Positions 1 through 9,183 of a stretch of 64,000 bases of DNA are shown piece after piece. The stretch comes from Clostridia bacterium (GTDB lineage Bacteria; Bacillota; Clostridia; Oscillospirales; Acutalibacteraceae): positions 186,001 through 250,000 of the forward strand of contig JAFVTQ010000004.1 in NCBI GenBank assembly GCA_017503135.1, given 5' to 3'. The translations under genes and the position numbers were made by a program. The notes under the pieces were generated by a model. The model was not told the DNA's origin. It ran no database searches and was given only the letters and a program-made list of their open reading frames with translations. Numbering within the stretch: position 1 is the first letter of the stretch; each line of letters begins with the position of its first letter.

Positions 1-13
1 AACAATAACTTAA

Positions 14-2644
14 TTATTTCATATCAGCGATTGCTGCCTGAGCTGCTGCGAGGCGAGCAATTGGAACGCGGAATGGTGAGCAAGATACATAGTTGAGGCC
101 AATCTTGTGGCAGAATTCAACTGAAACAGGGTCGCCGCCGTGTTCACCACAGATACCGTAGTGAAGGTCTTTGCCGCTTGCCTTACCCTTAGCAACTGCC
201 ATTTCCATAAGAGCGCCAACGCCGCTCTGGTCAAGCTTTGCAAATGGGTCGTTTTCGAAAATCTTGCAATCATAGTATGCTGTAAGGAACTTACCAGCGT
301 CATCACGGCTGAAGCCATAAGTCATCTGTGTAAGGTCGTTTGTACCGAAGCAGAAGAAGTCAGCTTCTTTAGCGATTTCGTCAGCTGTGATACATGCTCT
401 TGGGATTTCAATCATTGTACCAACTTCGTAAGCGAGGTCTGCGCCTGCTGCTGCGATTTCAGCATCAGCTGTTTCAACAACAACCTTCTTAACGAATTTA
501 AGTTCTTTAACGTCGCCAACAAGAGGAATCATAATTTCTGGAACAAGGTTCCAATCTGGATGAGCTTTCTTAACGTTGATTGCTGCACGGATAACAGCCT
601 TTGTCTGCATTGCTGCGATTTCAGGATATGTTACTGCAAGACGGCAACCACGGTGACCCATCATTGGGTTGAACTCGTGGAGAGAAGCGATGATAGCTTT
701 GATATCTTCAACTGATTTGCCCTGAGCGTCTGCAAGGAGCTTGATGTCAGCTTCTTCTGTTGGAACGAACTCATGAAGAGGTGGGTCAAGGAAACGAATT
801 GTAACTGGGTTACCACCGAGTGCATCATAAAGAGCTTCGAAGTCGCCCTGCTGATAAGGAAGAATCTTTTCAAGAGCTGCTTCTCTTTCTTCAACTGTAT
901 CTGAACAAATCATTTCACGGAATGCTGCGATTCTGTCTTCTTCGAAGAACATGTGCTCTGTACGGCAAAGACCGATACCTTCTGCACCAAGTTCAACTGC
1001 TTTCTTAGCGTCAGCAGGAGTGTCAGCATTTGTACGAACTTTAAGAGTTCTATATTTGTCAGCCCAAGCCATGATTCTGCCGAATTCACCTGCGATTTCA
1101 GCATCAACTGTTGGGATGATACCATCATAGATGTTACCTGTTGAACCATCGATTGAGATGTAGTCGCCTTCGTTGTAAACTTTACCTGCAAGTTCAAACT
1201 TCTTGTTTTCTTCATCCATCTTAATTTCGCCACAACCAGATACACAGCATGTACCCATACCACGAGCAACAACAGCTGCGTGAGATGTCATACCACCACG
1301 AACTGTAAGGATACCCTGAGCAGCCTTCATACCTGTGATGTCTTCTGGAGATGTTTCAAGACGAACAAGAACAACCTTTTCGCCTCTTTCGTTCCATTCA
1401 ACAGCGTCTTCAGCTGTGAATACAACTTTACCACATGCAGCACCAGGAGATGCGCCAAGACCTTTACCTGCAGGAGTTGCAGCCTTAAGAGCAGCAGCGT
1501 CGAACTGTGGGTGAAGAAGTGTGTCAAGGTTTCTTGGGTCAATCATAGCAACTGCTTTCTTCTCGTCAATCATACCTTCGTCAACGAGGTCGCAAGCAAT
1601 CTTAAGAGCAGCCTTAGCTGTTCTCTTACCGTTTCTTGTCTGGAGCATATAGAGTTTGCCAGCTTCAACTGTAAATTCCATATCCTGCATATCTCTGTAG
1701 TGGTCTTCAAGAATGCCACATACTTTAACGAATTCAGCGTATGCTTCTGGGAACTTTTCAGCCATCTGTGCGATAGGCATTGGAGTTCTAACACCAGCAA
1801 CAACGTCTTCACCCTGTGCGTTTACAAGGAATTCACCCATAAGGCCTTTTTCACCAGTAGCTGGGTCACGAGTAAATGCAACACCAGTACCACAGTCATC
1901 ACCCATGTTACCGAAAGCCATAGCCTGAACGTTAACAGCTGTACCCCATGAGTAAGGGATGTCGTTGTCACGACGGTAAACGTTTGCACGTGGGTTGTCC
2001 CATGAACGGAAAACTGCTTCAACAGCACCCATAAGCTGTTCTCTTGGGTCTGATGGGAAGTCTTTACCAATCTTTGCCTTGTATTCAGCTTTGAACTGAC
2101 CTGCAAGTTCTTTAAGGTCTTCAGCTGTAAGCTCAACGTCCTGAGTTACGCCTCTGTCTTCTTTCATTTCGTCGATAAGCTCTTCAAAGTATTTCTTACC
2201 AACTTCCATAACAACGTCAGAATACATCTGAATGAATCTTCTGTAGCAGTCATAAGCCCAACGAGCGTTGCCTGACTTTGCAGCCATAACTTCAACAACT
2301 TCTTCGTTAAGACCAAGGTTGAGGATTGTGTCCATCATACCAGGCATTGATGCACGAGCACCTGAACGAACTGAAACGAGGAGTGGGTTCTGAGTATCAC
2401 CGAACTTTTTGCCAGTGATTTCTTCCATCTTGTCGATGTACTCCATAATTTCTGCCTGAATGTCATCATTGATTTTTCTGCCATCCTCATAGTACTGTGT
2501 ACAAGCTTCTGTTGTAACAGTAAAGCCCTGAGGAACTGGAAGACCGAGACTTGTCATCTCTGCAAGGTTAGCGCCTTTACCACCGAGGAGTTCACGCATG
2601 CCAGCGTTACCCTCTTTGAAAAGGTAAACAAACTTTTTGCTCAT
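14..2644 (-). CDS. ppdK: Pyruvate, phosphate dikinase
   Basis: Cytoplasmic enzyme interconverting pyruvate + ATP + Pi and PEP + AMP + PPi; in anaerobes it usually runs in the glycolytic, ATP-yielding direction. The 876-residue protein has the usual family length and order: an N-terminal ATP-grasp region with the GGKGANLAEM motif near residue 21, a swivelling domain with GGMTSHAAVVARG near residue 455 carrying the phosphorylated His and the regulatory Thr two residues before it, and a C-terminal PEP/pyruvate TIM barrel with GIGLCRTEHMFF and CGEHGGDP. A GGAGGT ribosome site (2651-2656) sits 6 nt before the ATG. It is transcribed alone from its own promoter at 2710-2738. The frame is complete, with its stop at 14-16. 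Identification is essentially certain. Confidence 0.98.
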   Translation of the reverse strand: MSKKFVYLFKEGNAGMRELLGGKGANLAEMTSLGLPVPQGFTVTTEACTQYYEDGRKINDDIQAEIMEYIDKMEEITGKKFGDTQNPLLVSVRSGARASMPGMMDTILNLGLNEEVVEVMAAKSGNARWAYDCYRRFIQMYSDVVMEVGKKYFEELIDEMKEDRGVTQDVELTAEDLKELAGQFKAEYKAKIGKDFPSDPREQLMGAVEAVFRSWDNPRANVYRRDNDIPYSWGTAVNVQAMAFGNMGDDCGTGVAFTRDPATGEKGLMGEFLVNAQGEDVVAGVRTPMPIAQMAEKFPEAYAEFVKVCGILEDHYRDMQDMEFTVEAGKLYMLQTRNGKRTAKAALKIACDLVDEGMIDEKKAVAMIDPRNLDTLLHPQFDAAALKAATPAGKGLGASPGAACGKVVFTAEDAVEWNERGEKVVLVRLETSPEDITGMKAAQGILTVRGGMTSHAAVVARGMGTCCVSGCGEIKMDEENKKFELAGKVYNEGDYISIDGSTGNIYDGIIPTVDAEIAGEFGRIMAWADKYRTLKVRTNADTPADAKKAVELGAEGIGLCRTEHMFFEEDRIAAFREMICSDTVEEREAALEKILPYQQGDFEALYDALGGNPVTIRFLDPPLHEFVPTEEADIKLLADAQGKSVEDIKAIIASLHEFNPMMGHRGCRLAVTYPEIAAMQTKAVIRAAINVKKAHPDWNLVPEIMIPLVGDVKELKFVKKVVVETADAEIAAAGADLAYEVGTMIEIPRACITADEIAKEADFFCFGTNDLTQMTYGFSRDDAGKFLTAYYDCKIFENDPFAKLDQSGVGALMEMAVAKGKASGKDLHYGICGEHGGDPVSVEFCHKIGLNYVSCSPFRVPIARLAAAQAAIADMK

Positions 2645-2709
2645 TTTTATACCTCCAAAAAAATATTAACAAATTAATGGTTATGTCATAGACATAATTA
2701 ACCTTATAA

Positions 2710-2738
2710 ATTGTATCAAAAAACATTCACTTTTTCAA
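2710..2738 (-). promoter_or_regulatory. Promoter of ppdK
   Basis: Read on the minus strand: TTGAAA (2733-2738), 17-nt spacer, TACAAT (2710-2715). It matches the sigma-A consensus closely and points at ppdK. A perfect palindrome, TTATGTC-ATA-GACATAA, follows at about 2682-2698 in the leader; it could be an operator or an RNA hairpin. Confidence 0.75.
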
Positions 2739-2877
2739 TAGTTTTGCACCAATTTTTTACATACTTTTCAATTTGTTTGTTTATAAACAAAAATACTGCA
2801 TATTATTGATAGACTTTTGGTGTTTTTTGTGCTATATTTTATACATTGACATTATATTTTTAACTCTGGTGATAAAT

Positions 2878-5370
2878 TTGGAACTTTTAACTTATGAAAT
2901 ACTCAATGCCACAGCAGAAGCAGACAAAAATTCATTACCGATGTTTTCTTGTGATACATATCCTTGCTTCATTGATTTGGCATTTTCAAAGAATATGAGT
3001 GTGCACGATGTTGTTGTGGTTTTCCCTGATAATATTGAAGTCGAATATAGCATTTTTTCAAGTCTTGACGGTGTGAATTTTTATAAGCTTCACAAGAGCC
3101 CAAAAATTGCGAGATATATCCGTGTTTTTGTGAAATATTATAGCGGTGCAAGACCAACAATTAACAATATTGAAATATTGGGTGAAGATTGTGCATTTCC
3201 ATCGAAAAAAGCAACTTTTAAAGAAGCTTTGCCTTTTGATGAAACTGAATATGCACGCCCTGTTACAGATGATGACATTTTAGAAGATGTGAAGGGGATT
3301 ATCGGCAGAACAATCGGTGAAGAATACATAGAACAATTTGATTTACGACTTGACAGAAGACTTAAAGAAGATTATTTCACAGTTGCAAGTCTTCGTGGCA
3401 AAATTGTGCTTACATCAAACAGTGGTGTGGGTCTTGCCGGTGCGTTTAATTGCTATTTGAAAGATGTTTGTCATTGTCACGTTTCTCGTTTTGGCAAACA
3501 GGTGAAATTGCCAAAAACTTTGCCAACTGTGAATGGCAAAATTGACCGTACAACAAATTTTGAGCACAGATATGCTTATAACTATTGCACCCATTCTTAT
3601 TCAATGGCTTTCTGGGGCGAAAAAGAGTGGCAAAAAGAGATTGACTTTCTTGCAATGAATGGTGTCAATTTAGTGCTTGATATTCTTGGTATGGAAGAAG
3701 TGTATAGACGCTTTTTGACTAAGCTTGGCTACCGTCATCGTGAAATCAAAAACTTCTTGGTAGGCCCTGCTTATTATGCTTGGTTTTATATGAGCAACAT
3801 CTGTGGTATTGGTGGACCAATTCACGACGATTTCTTCTTTGAAAAGTGCGAATTGGCTCGTAAAAACCACAGAAGAATGCAGACACTTGGAATGAATGTT
3901 GTTTTGCAGGCATATACAGGAATTGTGCCTCGTGATATACAGAAAAAAGACAGAGATGTGCCTGTTATCGAGCAGGGTAAATGGAAGGGTATAGAGCGTC
4001 CTTTAATCGTTAGTCCTGATAGTGTTTCTTATTCAAAATATGCTAAACTTTTCTATGAATGTCAGCGAGAAGTTTTTGGCGATATTACCCATTTCTATGC
4101 AGGTGACATCTGTCACGAAGGTGGCAAGCTCAATAAGAAAAAAGCAAAAGAGAGCTATAAAAATGTGATGGAAAGTATGCTGGGCTTTGACAAGCAAGCA
4201 CAATGGATTGTGCAATGCTGGTCAATGAATCCAAACAAGTCTTTCACCAACGCAGTCAAGCAATATCGCGACAAGCATATTATTATGCTCGACTTGCATT
4301 TTGAAAAAATTAACCACAATGCAAATAAATTCAGCAGACTCGCAAAATATGGCAATGTGTTAGAGGGATTGCTCAACAATTTTGGTGGTCGTCAGGGACT
4401 TTATGGTCCTGTGGATACCATATCTAAAAAAGTGCAAGATGCATCACAAAGACCAAATTTCAAGGGTATTGCATTAACATCTGAAAGCACAAATATGAAT
4501 TCTGTTGTATCAGAGATTTTCTTGAATTCAATTTGGGAGAATGTTACAGATATTAACGATTGGGTTAAAAAATATGCTGTTCGTCGATATGGCAAGCATA
4601 ACGAAAACATTGAAAAGAGTATGGAAATTCTTCTCAAAACGGTCTATGCCGAGAGTAATTGCAACAGTATGTTCGGCACACCTGAAAGTATGGGTTGCAG
4701 AAGACCTTTAGACCCTGAAAGAAAGCTTTTCACAGCTCGTGGCTCAGTAAAAATTCCTTATTCTACTAAGGATTTTGACGAAGCAGTTAAGCTGTTTTTA
4801 AAGGATTTTGACAAGTTCAAAGATAATGAATGTTATATCTATGATGCAGTGGATTTGTTAAGACAATCAATCGCAAATAAGCTCACGGATGTGTCAAGAA
4901 AAATGGCGTCAGAATATAAGACAAAAGATTATTTTGCATTTATGGATAACAGCGAAAAATTGATGTCTCTTTTTGATATGCTCGATAGAATTTTGCTTAA
5001 TAGTCGTGATTTTTCATTCGCATCATATATTGAACCTGTTTGTGAATATACTGATAAGCTTGACGATTTCACAAAAGAGCTTTATATGATTAATGCAAAG
5101 GCACTGATTACCACCTGGTATTGTAGATTGCTCGCAGATAAAGGTAATCTTCACGACTATGCTCACAGACAAATGGGTGACTTGATGACATCGTTTTATA
5201 AAATGAGATGGGAAAAACTTATTGAGCAAGTGAAAATTGAGATGGATGGTGGCAAAGCACAAGAAATCGACTGGTTCCGTCACGAATGGGATTGGGTTCT
5301 CGCAGATACCAAATACACCAAAAAAGTCCGTGAAGACAGCCTAAAAGCGCTTTGTAAACAAATTCTGTAA
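2878..5370 (+). CDS. Alpha-N-acetylglucosaminidase, GH89 family
   Basis: Glycoside hydrolase that removes terminal alpha-linked N-acetylglucosamine, as found on gastric-type mucin glycans and heparan-type chains. The first ~130 residues resemble a galactose-binding/discoidin fold (SLDGVNFYKL, later NNIEILGE). The NAGLU barrel follows, with the NYCTHSYSMAFWGEKEW, EIDFLAMNGVNL and GPAYYAW blocks matching human NAGLU signature segments, then a helical C-terminal domain. The open frame extends upstream to 2773, but that segment is AT-rich and shows no ribosome site. A TTG at 2878, preceded by GGTGA, gives an 830-residue protein without signal peptide, so the enzyme is probably intracellular. It is a single gene, closed by the terminator at 5404-5440. 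Function is clear; the start is inferred. Confidence 0.88.
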   Translation: MELLTYEILNATAEADKNSLPMFSCDTYPCFIDLAFSKNMSVHDVVVVFPDNIEVEYSIFSSLDGVNFYKLHKSPKIARYIRVFVKYYSGARPTINNIEILGEDCAFPSKKATFKEALPFDETEYARPVTDDDILEDVKGIIGRTIGEEYIEQFDLRLDRRLKEDYFTVASLRGKIVLTSNSGVGLAGAFNCYLKDVCHCHVSRFGKQVKLPKTLPTVNGKIDRTTNFEHRYAYNYCTHSYSMAFWGEKEWQKEIDFLAMNGVNLVLDILGMEEVYRRFLTKLGYRHREIKNFLVGPAYYAWFYMSNICGIGGPIHDDFFFEKCELARKNHRRMQTLGMNVVLQAYTGIVPRDIQKKDRDVPVIEQGKWKGIERPLIVSPDSVSYSKYAKLFYECQREVFGDITHFYAGDICHEGGKLNKKKAKESYKNVMESMLGFDKQAQWIVQCWSMNPNKSFTNAVKQYRDKHIIMLDLHFEKINHNANKFSRLAKYGNVLEGLLNNFGGRQGLYGPVDTISKKVQDASQRPNFKGIALTSESTNMNSVVSEIFLNSIWENVTDINDWVKKYAVRRYGKHNENIEKSMEILLKTVYAESNCNSMFGTPESMGCRRPLDPERKLFTARGSVKIPYSTKDFDEAVKLFLKDFDKFKDNECYIYDAVDLLRQSIANKLTDVSRKMASEYKTKDYFAFMDNSEKLMSLFDMLDRILLNSRDFSFASYIEPVCEYTDKLDDFTKELYMINAKALITTWYCRLLADKGNLHDYAHRQMGDLMTSFYKMRWEKLIEQVKIEMDGGKAQEIDWFRHEWDWVLADTKYTKKVREDSLKALCKQIL

Positions 5371-5403
5371 GTACAAAACGTAAAATGCAGGAGAAATAAA
5401 ATT

Positions 5404-5440
5404 AAGAGTACGGAATTTTGAAAATCCCGTACTCTTTTTA
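5404..5440 (+). terminator. Rho-independent terminator after the GH89 gene
   Basis: A 10-bp stem, AAGAGTACGG pairing with CCGTACTCTT, is followed by a T-run. It also lies 3' of the minus-strand gene ending at 5472, so it may serve both. Confidence 0.8.
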
Positions 5441-5471
5441 CTTTGCAAATTTGAATTTAGCAATAAACACC

Positions 5472-5852
5472 TTAAAATATATTACTGATTAACGGCTTTT
5501 CGTTACGAATTAAATGGCTTAATTCGTCGATTGCCAAATCAGCTTGTTGTTCAAGTCTCTCCATATTGCCTTGTTTGGCATATACGGGGAGACTTTTTAT
5601 TAATTCTTCAAGATTATCAGTTTCTTCGTGACGGATAAAGCTTTCAATAATATCGTGAACATCTTCCCAGACTGTTATAGTTTCTTGTGATTTTCTTATG
5701 GCATTTTCTATATCGTCTTGTTGCGTAACATTGCATATCTCGGTCAGATGAGCTTCTAGTTTGTTACAAGCATTATCCACCCAGAAATATCCCGTAAATG
5801 CAAGAGCAAAAGCTGTAACAAGAGCACCGATTGCAAGAACTATTCTTTTCAT
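5472..5852 (-). CDS. DUF4363 family membrane-anchored protein
   Basis: Small 126-residue protein with one N-terminal hydrophobic segment (about residues 5-25) acting as an anchor or uncleaved signal. A charged, mostly helical extracytoplasmic part follows (KLEAHLTEI, SQETITVWEDVHD). The length, layout and conserved W-EDVHD segment fit DUF4363, which commonly sits next to DUF421 proteins in Clostridia. Its ATG overlaps the stop of the upstream DUF421 gene in an ATGA arrangement (5849-5852), so the two are translationally coupled. The biochemical role is unknown; the linkage implies a partner or accessory of the DUF421 membrane protein. Confidence 0.8.
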   Translation of the reverse strand: MKRIVLAIGALVTAFALAFTGYFWVDNACNKLEAHLTEICNVTQQDDIENAIRKSQETITVWEDVHDIIESFIRHEETDNLEELIKSLPVYAKQGNMERLEQQADLAIDELSHLIRNEKPLISNIF

Positions 5853-6523
5853 ATTTCTTCCTTCTTTATAATTGTGTCATTACCTGTAGCATCAACTGTC
5901 ATAAGCAAGATGTCTTTGATTTGAATGTTCTTTTTTCTTGCAATTTTCTCAACTTTACTTGTTGTCATATTGCAGATTTTAAAATCCTGCGAAATAATTT
6001 TACCATCAATGATAACAGGACATTTATAGCCTTGTGGCTCGAACTTTAAATCAAGGTCTTCTTTTGTAACTGTGTCATATTCGGGTTTTAAAAGTACACT
6101 TATTTGTCCGTTAGTTTCAACGATGGCATACTGCACCTGTGAAATATCAAAAACATCTTTTTGTCTTAAAGATTCGAGCAAATCATCAACGGTAAAGCGA
6201 AGGTCTTTCAGTAGTTTCTGATTAAGGTTGCCGTCATTGATAATAACAACAGGATTTCCTTGCATAAATGAACGGAATTTAATACTTTTCATATTGAAAA
6301 CAGATGTTAAAATTTCAAATCCTACTAACAGTAAAATAGGTATAATTGTGTTTACCAATGGTATATCTGTATCCTGAATGGGAATTGAAATAATCTGTGA
6401 AATCAGAAGTGTTATAACCAAATCCGATGGTTGCAATTCACCAATTTGCCTTTTGCCCATAACGCGAATACTAAAAATTGCAAAAACGTAGAGAATAACT
6501 GTTCTGATTAAAGTTACAAACAT
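5849..6523 (-). CDS. DUF421 / YetF-like membrane protein
   Basis: A 224-residue protein with three N-terminal transmembrane helices (roughly residues 5-85), including the family motif RVMGKRQIGELQPSDLVITL, then two cytoplasmic alpha/beta repeats (GNPVVIINDG, then CPVIIDGKII). This matches YetF/DUF421 proteins of endospore formers; some relatives are linked to spores, but no activity is established. The open frame starts at 6550, but a GGTGA site (6528-6532) just before the ATG at 6523 makes that the better start. It is divergent from gerA and coupled to DUF4363 downstream. Confidence 0.87.
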   Translation of the reverse strand: MFVTLIRTVILYVFAIFSIRVMGKRQIGELQPSDLVITLLISQIISIPIQDTDIPLVNTIIPILLLVGFEILTSVFNMKSIKFRSFMQGNPVVIINDGNLNQKLLKDLRFTVDDLLESLRQKDVFDISQVQYAIVETNGQISVLLKPEYDTVTKEDLDLKFEPQGYKCPVIIDGKIISQDFKICNMTTSKVEKIARKKNIQIKDILLMTVDATGNDTIIKKEEI

Positions 6524-6602
6524 AAAATCACCGTTTTTATCATTTGCCAATAAATACAGAATATTACTTTATTTTAAGGTCAAGATAAAAATGGTGATTT
6601 TT

Positions 6603-8111
6603 ATGAATGAAAATTGGTTTTCAAAAAAAGTTGACGAGATAACTATAAATGAAAAGAATGAAACAACTAAAAAGAAAAATATAGATAAAGATTTGCAAAA
6701 AAATATGGCATATATAAAGCAACAATTCGGTGATTCATTTGATGTGAAATACAGAAAATACAATGCACAGGGCAGAGAAATAATCTTTATTATGGTTGAC
6801 GGAATGTGCAATAGTCTGCTTGCAACCGAACAAGTAATTCTGCCAATAATCGAAGCGGATTTTGAAGGTGAAAAAGGGGATAAGCTCATTTATTCTGCCG
6901 CTGACCAAGTTTCTGCAAGCATTGATAAATCAATTACGAATGACCTTGACGAAGCAATTCGTGAAGCAATTTATGGCAGTATAATAATGCTTACAGACGA
7001 TGCACAATTTGCCATAATGTTCGGCGTGCAAGGATTTCCTAAACGAGCGGTGCTTGAACCATCAACCGAAATGCAAGAGCGTGGCTCACGAGAAGCATTT
7101 GTTGAAAGCTTTAAAGACAATGTGACAATGATTCGTCGCCGTGTGAGAAATCCTGTTTTTAAAACCCAGATTGTTGAAGTGGGTGATACCAGCAAAACAC
7201 GAGCCTGTGTTTGCTATATGTCAGATAGAGTTGACAGGAAAATGCTTGATAATGTAGTTGAACGATTAAAGAATTGCAAGATTGATACTGTGTTAGGCTC
7301 GGGCTATCTTCAAACATTTTTAGATGGTAAACACCCATCAATTTTCAGCGGTGTGGGGTTTACCGAAAGACCTGATGTGCTGACTGCAAAAATCAGCGAA
7401 GGCAAAATCTGCATTATCGTTGACGGAACACCCAATGCACTTATTGTGCCATATTTGTTTATAGAGCATTTCCATTCACTTGACGATTATCTCAAAAGAC
7501 CATATTATGCAACATTTATCCGTATTCTAAAAATTGCATCTTTTTTGGTGAGCGTGTTTTTGCCGGGGCTTTATGTGGCTGTTTGCACATTTCATCAGGA
7601 AATTATACCTGAAACAATGATTTTTGGAATAACAGGACAAGAAAGCCGAACGCCTTTGCCCGTAATGTTTGAAGCATTTTTTATTCATTTTGTTTATGAA
7701 ATAGTTCGTGAAGCAGGTCTTAGAATGCCAAAATCTGTGGGACACGCCATTTCTATTGTTGGGGCATTGGTTATCGGTGATTCGGCAGTTACTGCAGGGA
7801 TAATTTCTGCACCAATGCTTATTATCGTGGGCCTTACGGCGGTCAGTTCATTTGTGGTTTCAACCCTTTATGAATCCGTCGCGGTTTTGAGGTTTGCTTT
7901 TATTATAATTGGTGGTCTTGGTGGACTTTATGGAATTATGATGGGTTTTGCTGCCGTTCTTGTAAACGCTGCTGCAATAAATCCTTTTGGTGTACCATTC
8001 ACTTCACCTTTGTCACCTACAAAAATCGGCGCTTTGCGTGACCTTGTTGTGCGACAAGATTGGAGAAGAATGGGCAAAAAGAAAATGCTTATTCAGAAGT
8101 TGGAGAAATAA
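6603..8111 (+). CDS. gerA: Spore germination protein, GerA/SpoVAF family (A subunit)
   Basis: A-subunit of a germinant receptor in the spore inner membrane; nutrient binding by the A/B/C complex starts germination. The 502-residue protein has a large soluble N-terminal half (about residues 1-295) and a C-terminal membrane half with at least four hydrophobic helices. Family motifs include GFPKRAVLEPSTEMQERG-type sequence (normally GxxxRxxxEPxxExxxRGPRE) and the FTSPLSPT stretch near the end. A first ATG at 6591 lies inside the ribosome site; GGTGAT before the ATG at 6603 supports that start. Order gerA-gerB-gerC is canonical, and gerB begins 1 nt after the gerA stop. Confidence 0.94.
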   Translation: MNENWFSKKVDEITINEKNETTKKKNIDKDLQKNMAYIKQQFGDSFDVKYRKYNAQGREIIFIMVDGMCNSLLATEQVILPIIEADFEGEKGDKLIYSAADQVSASIDKSITNDLDEAIREAIYGSIIMLTDDAQFAIMFGVQGFPKRAVLEPSTEMQERGSREAFVESFKDNVTMIRRRVRNPVFKTQIVEVGDTSKTRACVCYMSDRVDRKMLDNVVERLKNCKIDTVLGSGYLQTFLDGKHPSIFSGVGFTERPDVLTAKISEGKICIIVDGTPNALIVPYLFIEHFHSLDDYLKRPYYATFIRILKIASFLVSVFLPGLYVAVCTFHQEIIPETMIFGITGQESRTPLPVMFEAFFIHFVYEIVREAGLRMPKSVGHAISIVGALVIGDSAVTAGIISAPMLIIVGLTAVSSFVVSTLYESVAVLRFAFIIIGGLGGLYGIMMGFAAVLVNAAAINPFGVPFTSPLSPTKIGALRDLVVRQDWRRMGKKKMLIQKLEK

Positions 8112-8112
8112 T

Positions 8113-9183
8113 ATGCAGACAAAAGAAAAAATCAGCGCATTTCAATTTTTTACAATGCTGTTTATAAGCCGTGCATTGACAACGGTAACATATCTATCGT
8201 CATACACAAAAGATGTAAGACTTTCAGATATGCTTGTGCAACCAATTTTTAGAATAACTTTGGGCGTTGTCATAATGCTACCTTTATATTTGATTTACAA
8301 AAAGCATAATACAATAGACCTTTTAAGTCTTGCGAATTCAAAAATTATTTTCTTTTGTTATGTGTTTGTGTTTTTCTATTTTACGGTTATTACAATCGCA
8401 AGGCTTGATGTGTTTGCGGGGACAGTTGTTTTTCCTGAAACCGATGTGAATCTCTTGTTGGTTTTTGCAATTCTGCTTTGCTCTTATGGTGCTTATCTTG
8501 GTTTTGAAGCCTTGGGACGAAGTGCTGTGCTTTCAGCAGTATTGGTAGTCCCTGCGCTTATTTTTATTATGGCAACACTTGTTAAAAAGGTAGATTTATT
8601 AAATCTTACCCCTGTGTTTTATAACGGAGTGACACCTGTTATTAAAACTGCATTTGATTCTGTGGGACAAACTGTTGAATATGCAATAATTGCAATTTGT
8701 TTGCCGAAAGTTTCGGGCAATGTGAAAAAAGGATTTTTCTGGTGGCTCAGTTTACAAACACTTTTAATGGCAACAATGTTTTTCTTTGCAACAACGGTTA
8801 TGGGCAATTTTACAGGCACACAGCTTTTCCCATTTCATACTCTCGCAAGTCTTGCCGAGTTTGCAATGTTTGACCGTCTTGATGCAATATTCACAAGTGT
8901 CTGGATTCTCTGTGCATTTATCAAAGCAGGACTTCTTATCTATCTTCAAAGTGACATTTTGCATAGAGTATTCCAAAAGATACAAAGAAAATATTTCATT
9001 CTTGGAATCGGTGCAATAACAATAATAACAAATCTGTTGATAGCAAGTGAGTTCAAGCGCTTTTTATTTGTGGATAATTCAATATTTAAAATTGTTATTA
9101 CTGGTATAACTGCTTTTGTAATTCCATTAGGTATTCTTATAATAAAAAGAAAGGGGAGAAGAGAATGCGAAAATCAATCTTAA
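8113..9183 (+). CDS. gerB: Spore germination permease, GerB family (B subunit)
   Basis: B-subunit of the germinant receptor, related to amino acid permeases (APC superfamily). It has 356 residues with about ten hydrophobic segments, which is the family norm, and starts with KEKISAFQFFTMLFISRAL, the usual GerB opening. The frame stays open upstream to 7987, but that part overlaps the gerA coding region. The ATG at 8113, directly after the gerA stop, gives the expected N-terminus. Its 3' end overlaps the start of gerC by 19 nt, implying coupled translation. Confidence 0.93.
   Translation: MQTKEKISAFQFFTMLFISRALTTVTYLSSYTKDVRLSDMLVQPIFRITLGVVIMLPLYLIYKKHNTIDLLSLANSKIIFFCYVFVFFYFTVITIARLDVFAGTVVFPETDVNLLLVFAILLCSYGAYLGFEALGRSAVLSAVLVVPALIFIMATLVKKVDLLNLTPVFYNGVTPVIKTAFDSVGQTVEYAIIAICLPKVSGNVKKGFFWWLSLQTLLMATMFFFATTVMGNFTGTQLFPFHTLASLAEFAMFDRLDAIFTSVWILCAFIKAGLLIYLQSDILHRVFQKIQRKYFILGIGAITIITNLLIASEFKRFLFVDNSIFKIVITGITAFVIPLGILIIKRKGRRECENQS

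Noticed and set aside
140..715. Long plus-strand open frame opposite ppdK
   Set aside because: Lies wholly inside ppdK on the opposite strand, Cys-rich unnatural composition, no ribosome site; a shadow of ppdK codon use. The frames at 1280-1951 (+) and 1822-2136 (-) are the same kind.
2773..2877. Upstream extension of the GH89 frame with a hydrophobic stretch that could be a signal peptide
   Set aside because: No ribosome site at 2773, the composition is that of AT-rich intergenic DNA, and a TTG with GGTGA follows at 2878.
6559..6587. Possible sporulation sigma-G promoter before gerA (GAATA-N17-CAAGATA)
   Set aside because: Weak match, and transcription would start inside the gerA ribosome site.
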